Shown: positions 47,225 to 58,928, counted from the first letter of the stretch. The stretch: DNA of 64,000 nt from Alnus glutinosa (GCF_958979055.1 NC_084890.1:682001-746000); one strand, 5' to 3'. Notes: generated by a model from the letters alone, not told the origin. A program made the numbers and translations.

Positions 47225-48373
47225 ATGAAGGGTCATATACACCAAAAGAAGAACGCGGAATTCGCTCAACAAAAGAGGACTACTCTCCCGCAAGAGCTCA
47301 TCATCGAGATACTTTCCCTACTACCCGTCAAGCCTCTGGTTCGTTTTTTGTACGTTTCGAAGTCATGGTTCGCCCTGATAATCAACGACTCACATTTCAT
47401 CAAGTTGCATCTCAATCGCTCTATAGAACGCACCCTCATTTTTGTGGACTACGAGCCACGTTATTTCCACTTGGTAAACTTTTCCAAGTATGATCGGTTC
47501 GGCGAGGCCGTGAAGATCAAACATCCATTGCACCACTTAAAATCTACGGAGATTGTAGACTCTTGCAATGGCCTGGTTTGCATCAGAAACTACGACGATG
47601 AGTTCGATGAGTTTGTGATATGGAACCCACTAATCAGAAAATATAAGAAATTACCCTCTACGCCTACAGAACAGACTAGTTCTGATTACTTAGCATTTGG
47701 ATACGACCGGGTCAACGACGACTTCAAGGTTTTAAGGTTGGCGAAATTCTATAAACGGGCCAGGCTTGAGCGTGTAAGGGATGGTAGAAGAGTTTATTCT
47801 CTTGACGTATACAGTCTGAGAGAACACTCTTGGAGAATGGTGGAAGAAGAATGGCCTATTGAGGAACCGTATTCTTTATCGGCCCCGGCCATTTTCTCCA
47901 ACTGTGCTTTCCATTGGGTGGTTACTCCTCAGACGACGGACTTAGAAAAGCATGTCGCATTTGATCTCAGCACTGAGAAATTTCGAGTGAATGTGTTTCC
48001 CTTTAATTCTTTTATCAAAGGGTGTGTCGATTTGGTGGACTTGGGAGGATGGCTCTGTGCAGTTTTTCTGGATATTTGTGAAGTTTGGGTGATGAAGGAG
48101 TACGGGGTGGCCAGTAGTTGGACTCTGCTTTATTGGGTGCAGCCGGCCTTTTCCAACTTGCCACCCTTAGTGTTCTCGCATGACGGCGAAGAGGTTCTTA
48201 CGGCAGAACTTGTAGAGCCGGACGGCATGGAACTCTATTGGTATGACATAAAAAGAAAGACACGCAAGATTGTTGAGATTCAGAATATTCCCGATAATAT
48301 TTCTCTGCCATACACTTGTGTGGGAAGCACCGTTCTTCTTCTCGATGCTGACAGTGACAATTCCCTTCGATAA
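47225..48373 (+). CDS. F-box protein with FBA domain, copy C
   Basis: Intronless, 382 residues from the ATG at 47225, which matches the start of copies A and B; an in-frame TTG upstream is not needed. F-box at about 21-62 (LPQELIIEILSLLPVKPLVR), then the FBA region with SCNGLVCI, IWNPLIRKYKKLP, FGYD and AFDLSTEKF. It is four residues shorter than A and B because of small deletions near residues 148-152 (PTEQTSSDY) and 243 (LEKHVAF), both in the FBA part. Predicted SCF substrate receptor; target unknown. TATATATA runs at 47098-47127 and 47161-47174 lie upstream. Confidence 0.94.
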   Translation: MKGHIHQKKNAEFAQQKRTTLPQELIIEILSLLPVKPLVRFLYVSKSWFALIINDSHFIKLHLNRSIERTLIFVDYEPRYFHLVNFSKYDRFGEAVKIKHPLHHLKSTEIVDSCNGLVCIRNYDDEFDEFVIWNPLIRKYKKLPSTPTEQTSSDYLAFGYDRVNDDFKVLRLAKFYKRARLERVRDGRRVYSLDVYSLREHSWRMVEEEWPIEEPYSLSAPAIFSNCAFHWVVTPQTTDLEKHVAFDLSTEKFRVNVFPFNSFIKGCVDLVDLGGWLCAVFLDICEVWVMKEYGVASSWTLLYWVQPAFSNLPPLVFSHDGEEVLTAELVEPDGMELYWYDIKRKTRKIVEIQNIPDNISLPYTCVGSTVLLLDADSDNSLR

Positions 48374-49124
48374 GGATGGCAAGGTAAAAAAATAAAAATA
48401 ATGTGCCAAGGTGGGTGAGTTTATTCTACTATGTTCAATAAGGAGGCGCACAGTATATATATTAATTGTGGCATGCATGATGGCCCAGTCAGTTGATCTT
48501 GGTGCGCATGTTTGTTTTAAGTGGATATGCTGGGGCTTTTTTTTTTTTTTTTTTTTTTTTTGAATTGAGTATTCAGTTGAATAGTTTTGCCGGGGTCATG
48601 TATTAGCAATTTATACATCTATAATTTGGAGTTGTTTTATCTTTCTTGGTATCAATTTTTTTTTTTTTTTTGTAAGTTTTTCTTGGTATCATTTAGTAAT
48701 TAGTATTCATCAAAAAAAAAATTAGTAATTAGTACTCATACGCGCATTTTCTTGTCTCTGGAAGGAAAAGAGTAAATGGTATACATTTTGTGATTTTTAT
48801 GAGTTTTATTTAATCTTCTTAACAAATATTATCATGACAGTTTTTTTTATAAAAAAAAAAAAAAAAAACAAAACCAATAATAATAATAATAAAAAGGATA
48901 CATTTTGAGTTTTTTTCCTTCCAAAGCCCCTCACCTCCCAATCGGATCTACCCAAGAATACTGAGGAAAGATAAAATCATGGAAAAAAGACAACCAGACA
49001 CCGGAATCCACCAAAAGCCACCTTACCTAAGAATTAGATCACATTTTAAGATTCAAGATCAAATGAACCTTATTACTTAAAAATGGTGGTTTATTTATTT
49101 ATTTTTTTACAAAAAAAAAAATTA
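48374..49124. other. 3' flank of F-box gene C
   Basis: No gene. It contains poly(T) and poly(A) runs and a short duplication of TTAGTAATTAGTA around CAAAAAAAAA near 48695-48735. Confidence 0.45.
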
Positions 49125-49785
49125 TTATAATTTAGCCCTTCAAACTACCAGTCATTTTATGGATAGCCCCCCGAACTACCAACTTTTGGACTCTGGCCCC
49201 AAACTAAAAAAAGTTTTGAAAAATACCCAATTTAACGAAATATCCTCATATTACCCTTGCCACCTATCATTTTTCAATTAAAAAAATACTAAAAATTAAA
49301 TTTAAAAAGAAAAAGAAAACTTAAAAACATTAAAAAATTAAAAATTAAAAAACAAATACAAAAATTAAAAAAATATATATTTTTTAAATTGAGAATAATC
49401 TCAGTTGATTAAAATTTTATTTTTATTTTATTTTATCTTTTCTCAAAATAAAATATGAACTCATTTAAATATATATTAGATTTAACCATTTTAGAAAATC
49501 ACTCCTTTTGTATTTTTTTTTTTAAAAAAAATAATGAAGAATTTTTGTCGTATAGCAAAAAAAAAAATGGTTTTTAATTTTTAATTTTTAGTTTTATAGT
49601 TTTTTTAAAAAATTTTAAAATTTAATTTTTATTAGTTTTAATTGAAAAATGACACGTTGCATGGAGAATATGTGGATATTTCACTAAAATTGGCATTTTT
49701 CAAAGGTTTTTAAAGTTTGGGGGGCTAGAGTCCAAGCATTGATAGTTCGGGGGGCTATCCGTAGAATGACTAATAGTTTGATACA
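49125..49785. mobile_element. fold-back element, copy C, right end cut
   Basis: The left arm with TTTAGCCCTTCAAACTACC and TTATGGATAGCC is present, and most of the right arm (CAAGCATTGATAGTTC, CTATCCGTAGAATGAC), but the last 30 or so bases of the right arm are missing where TAGTTTGATACATAGG begins. Confidence 0.7.
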
Positions 49786-49834
49786 TAGGACCATATGATT
49801 ATCAATAATTATCATTGTTAATGTTTTCAGTAGA

Positions 49835-50776
49835 ATTCAACCCTAGCCGCCAGGGTTTGAGAGTGTAGAGAGAGAGCGAGGAGAACGAGATCTGTGTTCG
49901 GGGAGGTTGGAGGCGCCATTCTTCCCTCCTCCCATGCCAATTTAGGTTTCTTGTTTTGGTTTTCTCCAAGTCTGTTTTGGGCTATTGAGTTTTCGTTTCT
50001 CCCTAGTCAGATCCAGTGGAGTTGGATATTCTCCTAGTCCTTCCAGGGCAATGATGTTTTGTTTTGTTTTTCTCTATTCAGTTTTTCAAGTAGGAAGGCA
50101 TCTGGAAGCGGCACCGGCATGTCACCGGCAATAGCTAGTGGGGATTTCTTCTTTCTTCATTTACTATTGAAGCCAGATCTGTGTCTATCCGTCGAATCTT
50201 GCACAACACGCGCCCCTCCATGGTGTTTGCCAACATCCTCTGGTTCTGTCGCCTCAAGCCACGACCTCGTTGGACTTCAGTGCGCAACGAGTGGCCAGCA
50301 CGCGCCAGAGATTTTCTCCTTGGGCAGCCACGCTCCGTCTTCCAGATTGTGACCAGTGGTGTCCAGTAGTTTATGGCGGTCGCCTGTTGCAGTGGGGTTC
50401 CTGGGGATGGCACGTGTTCTACACGCGCCGTCTCTGGCGATGACAGTTGTTCACCGATGCCAGATCTGTGTTTTTGTGTTTTCTGTGTGTTAGTATGGTT
50501 TTTGCAAGTCTGTCTATTAGATTTTCATATATTCCTGAACTTTTTATGGCTTGTTAGCTAAATCAGCCATCTTTTCTTTGTTGTAGAGCTTTATTGTTAA
50601 AGAGTGGCTCATACGTATGTCAGTAATATTTGGTATTTGTAGGCAGCACTCAAGTCAAAAAAATTTATGGCTTAGTGTGCAGGGAATTTGTACTTATTCA
50701 CTTTATTTACCTTCGAGTGTCCAATAGATCAATGCAAGGTAGCTCGGTTTTTCTATTCAAAAAAAAAAAAAAAACT
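49835..50776 (+). mobile_element. poly(A) retroposon, copy C
   Basis: It has the same start CCTAGCCGCCAGGGTTTGAG and same A-rich end as the A and B copies. It keeps about 60 bases (near 49990-50050) absent from A and B and lacks other short parts. The forward frame seen in A and B is broken here, which argues against it being a gene. Confidence 0.6.
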
Positions 50777-50967
50777 TAATCTATGTTAGTTAATATTTAT
50801 ATTGAGTATTGCTATAATTTTCTTTCATTAGATACATGAGAATCATTACATCACAATTTAAAATTTTAAAGTATTAAAGTATATGTTTACATAATTACAA
50901 ATTAAGTTGTGATTATTAAACAATTAGGGATGTGTTTTGACTTCAAACGAACATAACCAAGTACAAA

Positions 50968-51382
50968 TTATACAATTAAGTGGATTGGATCATTTGGAAG
51001 GGAAAAAAAAAAAAAAAAATTAAACATACGTGTATTTTAGAATTAATGTATCAATGATTTCAAATTTAATGTATTATTAATTCCAAAAATCATTTGATAT
51101 TAAATTGGTACCTAGTAATTATAAACAATTTTGGCAAATGCAAATATGAAATATGGGAAATAGATTGACCAAAACAACCTATTAAACTAAGATTTTAATT
51201 TTTCAAATAAAATTTCAATTTTTTAATTAAAGATTTTACAAGAAAACTTTCCTTACTCATCCTAAACAATACTTTTTTTTTTTTTGTTTGAAATTTATAT
51301 TTCTCTTAGTTGCCGGATCTATCTAACTCTTAAATTTTTTAAATTTTAAGACAAAACAAAAAGGCAAATGAAACTTCATTTA
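50968..51382. other. AT-rich spacer
   Basis: No gene or element recognised. Confidence 0.4.
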
Positions 51383-52011
51383 TGCTTTGTTTTTTTCGAC
51401 TAAAATTAAATATTTTTCGATGTTTCGCTCGTACGGAGAAATTCATAATGGCAAAAAACAAAATCCGGCAACCGCCACCGGTATTCGGTAACGTCCGGTT
51501 GATGTCGCTAAAATCCGGTGAGCCAGATTCCGACCAAATTCGCAAGAATTTGGCCTGGTATGGCCGGATTCCAATAGTAAGCTAGTTTGATCGATTCCGG
51601 TTGGAGCCTGACCAGATTTGGCTGGAACCCGGCATGAATCCGGTCAAAATCCAGCCTGCCTGGCCAAATCCGATCGGAATATGGTCGCTAGAATCCGACG
51701 ACGGCGACTAGGTGTTGCTGGATTCCGGTGCCGACATGATTCTGGCAAGCATATTCCGGCACTATCAAGTTTCTGATGATAGCTGTATGTTTGAGTGTAA
51801 TTCGTGAAGGTCGACTGCGTTGTTTAAAAAAAGGTTGAATGTGTCTGTCATCGAAGGAAAATGATTTACGCTTTTAAAAAGCGTAAACCTGTTTCTGAAA
51901 TTTACTAAGCATTCTTTGTCAATTGAAAATCATTTACAGTTGATTGTTATTTTCGCCCCTGCCAAACGCCGAAAAATGCTAAAATCATTTTACGTTGAAA
52001 CAAACGGAGCA
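51383..52011. mobile_element. 629-bp TIR element with CCGG-rich core
   Basis: The left end TGCTTTGTTTTTTTCGAC and the reverse-complemented right end TGCTCCGTTTGTTTCAAC match, and similarity continues inward through TTTTTCGATGTTTCGC and TTTTTCGGCGTTTGGC. The middle repeats ATCCGG and TTCCGG words. No coding capacity. The target duplication is unclear, so the superfamily is left open. Confidence 0.6.
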
Positions 52012-52767
52012 TGAATAAAACAATTTAAGGGTTACTTTCAAAATTCAAACTTTGCTTTAAATTTCACTCAAATCTCTCTCAAATTTTCCTACAATCAGCT
52101 AGAGTAATATTTTATGCACAACAATAATGCACACTTTGTATAACAACACTGAAGTGAAAATGATTTTAACTCTTCTTCTTCTTCTTCTTCTTTTTGTGTT
52201 TGTGTAAGAAACGTTATTTTTTTTTTAATTGTGAAAATCATTTTCACATTAGCGTTTTTGTTCAAAGTATGTACAATTGTTGCGTAGAAAACACTACTCA
52301 ATCAACTAACCCTTGGTATTACATAAATCTTATTTCCAAAAGCCTGCAAAGGGCATTAAAATTTCGAAAAAAAATATCTTAAAGTCTTTAAAAATCACAT
52401 TAATTAAAGATCTAAACTGGTTACACGTATTTTTTTTGTTTTTTGAAGGTACACATAATAAAATTTAAGTTCACATTAACGACAACCTAAATCAATTTTT
52501 TCAAATAAAATTTGAATTTTTAATTGAAAAATTTTATTACCAAACTCTCCTTAATTATCCTTAAATAGTTTATTTAACAAATGTCAAACTTTTAAAAATA
52601 AAAATATGCTTAACTTTAAAAATGTACATTGCCATATATATATATTTTTTGGTTGAATCTGTGCCGTTCATGAAGGAATCAAAATCTTAGGACCTCATTT
52701 ACGTTTTCCAAAAAGGCTGAGAACGTGTGCACTTAGTAAGGCCACCAAACACATCATTCGTTTTTAA

Positions 52768-53351
52768 GGGATAATTGCACCATTGATCCTTGTGGTATGC
52801 CATAATTATTTTTCACTCTTTATGGTTTAAAAAGTTCATGGGAGGTCATTGTGGTAAGCAATAATTACAAATCGATCTCTGGCGTCAAATTCCGTTAAAA
52901 TTTTTAACAGATTCCTTCAAATGCCATGTCAGTGCCACGTGTTGCCAATAAGATGACGACACGTGTCCATATTAATAAAAAAAATATAAATTTATTAAAA
53001 AATAAATAAAAAAACTTATTATTATTATTTTTTTAAAAAAAAAAAGGGAAGCAAGGGCCCGCGAGGTGGCGTGGCTACTTTTTTTTTTGTTTTTTTTTTT
53101 TTTTCAATTTTAATTTTTTTTAAAAATAAGTATATTTATTTATCAAGATGGACACGTGTCACCAATAAGATGGCGACACGTGGCGCTGACGTGGCATTTG
53201 ACATAATCTGTTAAAAATTTTAACGGAATTTGACGCCAGTGATCAATTTGTAATTATGACTTACCACAAGGACCTTTCATGAACTTTTTAAATCATATGG
53301 AGTTAAAAATAATTATGACATACCACAGGGATCAATGGTGCAATTACTCCC
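52768..53351. mobile_element. long-TIR fold-back element, 584 bp
   Basis: Arms of about 170 bases begin GGGATAATTGCACCATTGAT and, reversed on the right, GGGAGTAATTGCACCATTGA. GTTTTTAA flanks both (52760-52767 and 53352-53359); adding the neighbouring C gives a possible 9-base repeat, so Mutator-like or hAT are both possible. S1 has the empty site CATTCGTTTTTAATGTGAAC at 4274-4293. The core is AT-rich around a GC-rich stretch near 53045-53075. Confidence 0.85.
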
Positions 53352-53463
53352 GTTTTTAATGTGAACTATTAGTTATTTTTGGTTGAATCCAACCATTGTG
53401 AAGGAAAAATGGATTAGTTTGTAATGGATTAGTTTTAATCTGGGCCGTTGTATTGTTTACTAA

Positions 53464-53647
53464 AGTGTAATGATTCAATGCCACCCAAATATACAACTTT
53501 TCACCACATTGCATATGTGGCAAGGTGGTCTCCCACTACCTTTTGAGTTTTTTTTTTTAAAAAAAATAAATTAAAGTGAGGGACCACTTTGCCTCATAGG
53601 CAAGGTAATAAAAAGTTGTATATTTAAGTGGTAATGAATCATTACTC
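53464..53647. mobile_element. 184-bp MITE, hAT-like 8-bp TSD
   Basis: TTTACTAA flanks both ends (53456-53463 and 53648-53655). The arms pair over about 38 bases (AGTGTAATGATTCAATGCCA start; right arm GGTAATGAATCATTACTC). S1 has the empty site near 4430 (TTTGCTATAAA). Confidence 0.8.
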
Positions 53648-53774
53648 TTTACTAAAAAAAAGGTCTAAACCGTTTGTGTGAAGCACATATATTATGAAAA
53701 TTATACGGTATTTCAAATATCCATAGACTTTTGTTGAATTATGCAAATGATGGTAATAATTATCGCCTAGGATC

Positions 53775-55078
53775 TAGGAGTGTAAATCCGGTTCCGGTTC
53801 CCGGTTATTGGCCAAAACCGGGAACCGGAACCGGGGTCCCGGTTATTGGATTTTCAATAACCGGGCCCGGGTCCGGGTACCTAAACCGGGTTAAAAAATA
53901 TATATATTTTGGGCCTGTTTTTAATATTTTGTTCTTCATGTCCAAAACCCATTACAAAGAATGAAAGAAAAGAAGAACTGAAGAAGAAATGAATGGTGAA
54001 TGCAGTGTGAATCCACCCAATTCCAAAACAACCGAAACAGGTATACTACTAAAATAGGAAACACAACCGGGTACACAACCAACACCAAAACAGGGGAAAT
54101 CGTTTCAACAGAAAAATGGAGGGCTTCTAACAACAATTCAGCCAAGAATCATCAACAAACCAAATCACAGTACATGGCCGAACAAGAACACAATTTATCA
54201 ACTAAAAATCAACAATAATCCAAACACTCATTCAATAAACCAAATCACGGGTTCGCCAGAATTGCCACTAGAACCGCCGGAAAATTGCGCCTCTGGTGAC
54301 CCATGGAGGATCGGCCTCCTTTGGTTTCACGGCTCGCCAGACCTCTCCATGCCTCGCTGAATTTCGGTTCTAGCCACCGCCTATAGAGGATCGGGTCCCC
54401 TAGGTTCCGGGTCCGACTCCATCTGCGACTCCCTCTCCCGATCTCTGACTCTCCCTCTCTCCCGATCTCCTCAGTCTCTCGATCTCTCTCTCTCTTCAAT
54501 CTCACTCCCGATCTCCTCAGTCTCTCGATCTCTCTCTCTCTCTTCAATCTCTCTGATCTCTCTCTCGATCTCATCTTTCACTCTCGGTCTCTCTACTCTC
54601 TCTGTGTATCTGGACTCGGCAAGAAGAACAAAACAAGAGGAAAGAAGAATAAGAAAAGGAGGAGGAAGAACTGGAAATAAAGAGGAAAAGGAGAAGGAAG
54701 AGATGCGTTCAGTAAGCAGGCTAGCAGATAAGCGGTGGACAGTGGGTGATCTAAAAGCGTGAAAAAATGAAGAATAGACTGTGAGTGTATGATTTTAGAT
54801 TTAGGGTTAACCGGTTAAAGCTTAAAACGACACACATAAAAGCATAAAACGGTAAAAGGGAAGGGGTTTTTTTTTTTTTTTGTTAATAATTTACACCCGG
54901 TCCCGGGTTCCCGGTTTAACCGGGAATTTTGAAAACACGAAACCGGGACCGGGACTGGGTACCCCGGGTACTCGGTTTTTAAAAACCGGGTACCTATCCG
55001 GTTACCGGTTTTCCGGGCCCGGTTAGTGCCCGGATCCGGTTCCGGTCCGGTTATAACCGGCCCGGATTTACACCCCTA
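53775..55078. mobile_element. 1.3-kb non-autonomous hAT element
   Basis: CTAGGATC flanks both ends (53767-53774 and 55079-55086), an 8-base duplication as hAT elements make. The terminal repeats are TAGGAGTGTAAATCCGG and, on the right, the reverse complement of TAGGGGTGTAAATCCGG, a well-known hAT end type. Subterminal repeats are rich in CCGGTT and CCCGG. S1 has the empty site near 4589-4600. The middle has a CT-rich tract (54419-54600) and short frames only; no transposase. Confidence 0.9.
54419..54600. repeat. CT-rich array in the hAT element
   Basis: Repeats of CTCCCGATCTC and CTCAGTCTCTCGATCTCTCT in tandem, with a period of about 60 bases in part. The minus-strand Arg/Glu-rich frame here is a by-product. 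Confidence 0.8.
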
Positions 55079-55680
55079 CTAGGATCACACGTACTGATTT
55101 CAGAAATATATGGGTTATACAGGATAAAAACGCGGCTTAGGAAAAAAATATTCCAAAGATAAAATTTAATTGAAAATTGATGATTTCCAAACATTAATTA
55201 CTTAAAATAATAATAAAAAGAAAAAAAAATTATTGTAAGGCACGCGAACAAATTACTAAAAAAATATCCAAACGATAAGTCCACTGTACCTTCTCACGTG
55301 AAATTTAAAATGGTTAATATTAAATTATATTATTTTGAAATTGCAAGCTCCAATGGGTAATTTCAGGTAGTCCATATATGAAAAAATATTTTCACTAATT
55401 GCCCTCGCCTAACCTACTGTTTTTTATTATCATCAGTTTTATTTTTCCAATTTCTTTCCGAGACATCAGATAATTTGCGACCCACTAGGAGTGAGCAAAT
55501 ATTCAGTACTTTAATAGTGCTCTCTAAGTTCTTAACTCAGAGATTCAAGTTTAAGTCCCTTAATCTCCCATTTGATCACTATCTGCCAATTACCCCAAAA
55601 AAAATACTATACGCCAAATGATGATACTTAATTAAAAAGAAAATCCGGACTTAATTAAAACAGCATTGAGATATTCGAAT

Positions 55681-55833
55681 GGGGAGTGATCTTTACACTT
55701 ACACTTACACTACACAACAATAGCACAACACCAAGGCACAATGGAGTGGGATCCATGTGTAGTGGAGTCCATGTGTAAGCCCCACTCCATTGTGTCTTGA
55801 TGTTGTGTAATGTGAGTGTTTTAATCATTTCTC
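55681..55833. mobile_element. 153-bp MITE, 9-bp TSD
   Basis: TATTCGAAT flanks both ends (55672-55680 and 55834-55842). S3 has one copy near 59691 and S1 a related TATTGGATAC near 4940, both without the insert. The ends are GGGGAGTGATCTTTACACT and, reversed, GAGAAATGATTAAAACACT. The 9-base TSD suggests a Mutator-derived MITE. Confidence 0.85.
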
Positions 55834-56144
55834 TATTCGAATACCCAATTCAATACTTTGGGTAGATAATACCGTACGTCCAACAGATAAAAACCCACTA
55901 CAAAGCTTTCTTATTCTACTTATTACAAAACATGCATTTTTAATACAATAACAAAACATGAAATAACCAAACATGAGTCCTTTTCACTTCTCTTTTTCTG
56001 AACTCTTCACTTCCTTCTCTTTGGACTTATTTTTCTTCCTGTTACTTCACGCCCGATTCCTCCATTTCAGCCACACCCGCGGCGCTGCAAAACATGACTA
56101 GCAGTGGTCCTGCAAAACAAATAATCTACCTTTTTCCAACATAC

Positions 56145-56270
56145 AAAACACATCGAATAATTTCAACACAATAAAAAAATAAAACAAAACACCCTGAATA
56201 ATTTCAGCACATCAAAAATAATAAAACAACACTCCGCATAATTTCAACACATTAAAAAAACAAAATAATA
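56145..56270. repeat. minisatellite 3' of B3-like gene 2
   Basis: Three units of about 45 bases share ATAATTTCARCACAT, an A-rich stretch and AACACYCYG. A related array lies at 60000-60180 beyond gene 3; S1 has only one partial unit (CTCCTAATAATTTAGCACG near 5387). Confidence 0.65.
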
Positions 56271-56436
56271 AGACAGCTCACAAGGATTAAACTACAACCA
56301 AAAAACTAAACATCCTAATAATGTTTAAAACTAAATAATGTCCCAAGTTCAACAACCACATAAAAATAGTGATTAACAGTCCTTCAACCATTAATAAAAA
56401 TTAAAAAAGAAATAAATGCAGCGACGGTGCCAAAGT

Positions 56437-57335
56437 CTACTCCTCGTCCTCCTCGAACGGTTCGATTGGAAACCCCCTGACGAGAAAAATAACAAGGTGA
56501 GTTAGAAAAAAAAATAGTCGTTGACTTAACAAAAAAATAAATAATTGAAAGAAATGAGACATAACAGGATCTGAGCGTCTCTTGGCCTGGTGAACGCCAG
56601 CTTCAACTTGTTGGACTCCTCTCTGTACCAGACTTTCAAGGTCCGTCTAGCCTGAAATTCACCAGCATTCACGCGGTTCGAAAGATAATGGTTCAGATTG
56701 ATGGTCACATTAGAACATTCATGGCGGCTTCCCATGCGACCTCGCTCAATTAGGACATCAGCACCAAAACTTTCTTCCTGGCCAGGGGGGAAAATTTGCA
56801 CAGAAAACGCCGAGCCATTATCAATGGCTACCTTGACCTCCTCAGGGCAGATACCGTAGAACGGCCTCACATCAGTCTGTGGAAGACGGAATCGACTGTT
56901 GGAAACGTCGTCCCTGGTGATTCGTTTCTTGGTGAGCTCTATAAATGGCATAGCCTCCTGATTTAAGTCCATCTGGACCTCGGGGCTAACAGCCAACTCC
57001 AGCTTAATTTCAAGCCGGGTGCCAATCCACCTGAATTTGGCATCAATCCTGCGACCTTGCGATAAATTCAAATCACCGCCACCGTAGATTATCAGCTTAA
57101 AACTGCCACGATCAATAAAGCGTTTGTATTCCAAAGTGCAGTGTTCGTACACTTGATCTCGGAACATAACAATGGCATGAAGTTCAATCTCGAACGGAGG
57201 GGGATTGTGGTTAATTTCTGCGGGAATGGAGTAAGCAAAAGACCTATACTCCTCTCTTCTGTAAGTAGTTAGGGCTCTTTCCCTGGCATCTTTTGCAGTT
57301 ATGACTTTATCGAAGAGAGTATCCCAGTTAGCCAT
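56437..57335 (-). CDS. B3-like two-module protein, gene 2
   Basis: Exons 57335-56566 and 56476-56437 join across an 89-base GT-AG intron in phase 2 to give 269 residues. The intron has a CTAAC branch-like string and a CTCGTCAG acceptor, and its position equals that in gene 1. Exon 2 adds an acidic tail, GFPIEPFEEDEE, not found in gene 1 or 3. Residues 7-112 form the first module (LFDKVITAKD ... FRWIGTRLEIKL). Residues about 133-250 form the second, the more B3-like one: LTKKRITRDDVSNSRFRLP, FSVQIFPPG, then TLKVWYREESNKLKLAF. If B3-like, it would bind DNA in the nucleus; an unknown plant family is the alternative. The TATA box lies 100-109 bases upstream. Confidence 0.75.
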
Positions 57336-57434
57336 GGTGATAGACTAATGACTGAAGGAAATACAAGAATGGTTTAGGTGATAAAAATGAAAAGTGAGAG
57401 TGCCGGTGAGAACAGAGAGAGTGGATGTATGCCT

Positions 57435-57444
57435 CTTTATATAG
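57435..57444 (-). promoter_or_regulatory. TATA box of B3-like gene 2
   Basis: Minus strand CTATATAAAG preceded by CCGCCCCT, conserved with the boxes at 6613, 13728 and 61614. Confidence 0.75.
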
Positions 57445-57510
57445 AGGGGCGGAGGGTAGAGGCCATTTCCAGAGGTGGACGAGCAGTTTACAAAGCTTTT
57501 GGCCAAAAAT

Positions 57511-57551
57511 AAGCATCATTTCCTTCGTTTGGAAACTGGTAACTCAAGGGG
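57511..57551 (-). promoter_or_regulatory. conserved upstream module, gene 2
   Basis: The plus strand has AAGCATCATTTCCTTCGTTT then GGAAACTGGTAACTCAAGGG, about 70 bases upstream of the TATA box. It is nearly unchanged at 13826 and 61698. Confidence 0.55.
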
Positions 57552-57720
57552 TAGAATCCCAGAAGCACCCGGAAGAAGAAGAAAGAAAGGGACCTGCGTG
57601 GACCACTATGAGGAGAACAAGCCTTTTAATGTTCTTGTGAGAACGTCGGAAGTGGCGTGGCGTGTTCAGGTGTCTAGGACAGGGGGAAAGTCAGGTTTTT
57701 AAGAGCTGGTATTGACCGGA

Positions 57721-58858
57721 GGGATCTATTTGGGATCCTAATATGGAGGGAAGGGAGGGATCCAAATCCTTAGGGCTACGTGGCAGGGCTATGTTGGCAA
57801 CTGCTTTGTTTTTTTTTAAAAAAATTTATAAATCTACTACCCACTACTCACAGCATTATTTATTTTCTTTTAATAATCCACCAAACACACCTACTGCGTG
57901 CTTTCTTTCATTACTTACCATCAATGCTTTTTTTAATTAAATCATATTTAAGGAATTGTTTTGAATTTTATTTTAAAAAAATTATAATTTTACAATTTTA
58001 AATCAAGGATAATATGTATTTTTTTTAAAAAAAAAACAAATAATTTTAAAAAATAAATTATAATTTCAAAGATAAAATTAAAATTTAAACGAACATTTAA
58101 CTAAATTTTCAAATTATATATTTTAAAATTATTATTTTTATATCGCACTACTTAAAATTATAAGCCGAAAAGTACCCCTTGTGTTTTTAATTAAGTTTTT
58201 TTTTATTATTTTATTTAAATTTGTATTATTTTATTATTTATATGTGGGACCCACGCGCTTTTTGGGAGACAGTTTGTCCTGCGCGTGGGGCCCAACCAGT
58301 ACTCAAATTATCAGCTTAAAATTCAAACAAAATTCGGGTCAAATTCGGGTATTCGGGCGGGTGGGCGGGTTTTAGGAAAAATCCGAGTGGAATATTTATT
58401 CCACTCGGTTGCCAAACACATCATAAAGCTTTCATACTTCCATTAAATGCATGCCAATAGTTATCATTAAATGTATTTGTAATAAGTTTGAATCAAAATA
58501 TACAAAAGAAAATACACGAATTCAAATATTTGTCTAAAAAGCAGTAAAATAAAATAACTATGTGTCTGTTCTAATTATGTGAGATACAATATTTTCTAAA
58601 TGTTAAGTTAGAAAATAAATTGTTAATTTATTATTTATCTTAACATTTAAAAATAGGTGATGATTTAACATATTAATAAATCAAAAATTCTGAGTTCAAA
58701 TCTACTTTTTATCTCATATTTCAGTTAAATCCTCTACTACTATATCAAATATCATATTATGTATTATCTTTATCAAAATATAGCTTGACTTACTATTTGC
58801 ACAATTTATTCAAAATTTTATTCTTTTAAAAAATTTATATAATATATAAGACAGATGC

Positions 58859-58928
<70 letters not shown>

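Larger units (their letters stand above)
46720..50967 (+). repeat. F-box duplication block C (diverged, short)
   Basis: It matches A and B from AACTTCCTTAAACTCAGTTC to about TACAAATTATA near 50967. It lacks the 3.1 kb that includes the LTR element: TATCATGACAGTTTTT near 48830 passes directly into the poly(A) tract that lies at about 29175 in A. It is clearly more diverged than A and B are from each other. Confidence 0.88.
52190..57720. repeat. segment S2, paralogous to S1
   Basis: It is colinear with 2826-6820, with the B3-like gene at the same end. It is enlarged by four transposons (52768, 53464, 53775 and 55681), each absent from S1. Confidence 0.82.

Noticed and set aside
24369-48373. 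F-box genes as S-locus (self-incompatibility) F-box genes
   Set aside because: Length and FBA layout are similar, but the F-box and FBA motifs look more like the CPR1/At3g06240 type, and no S-RNase gene is in the window.
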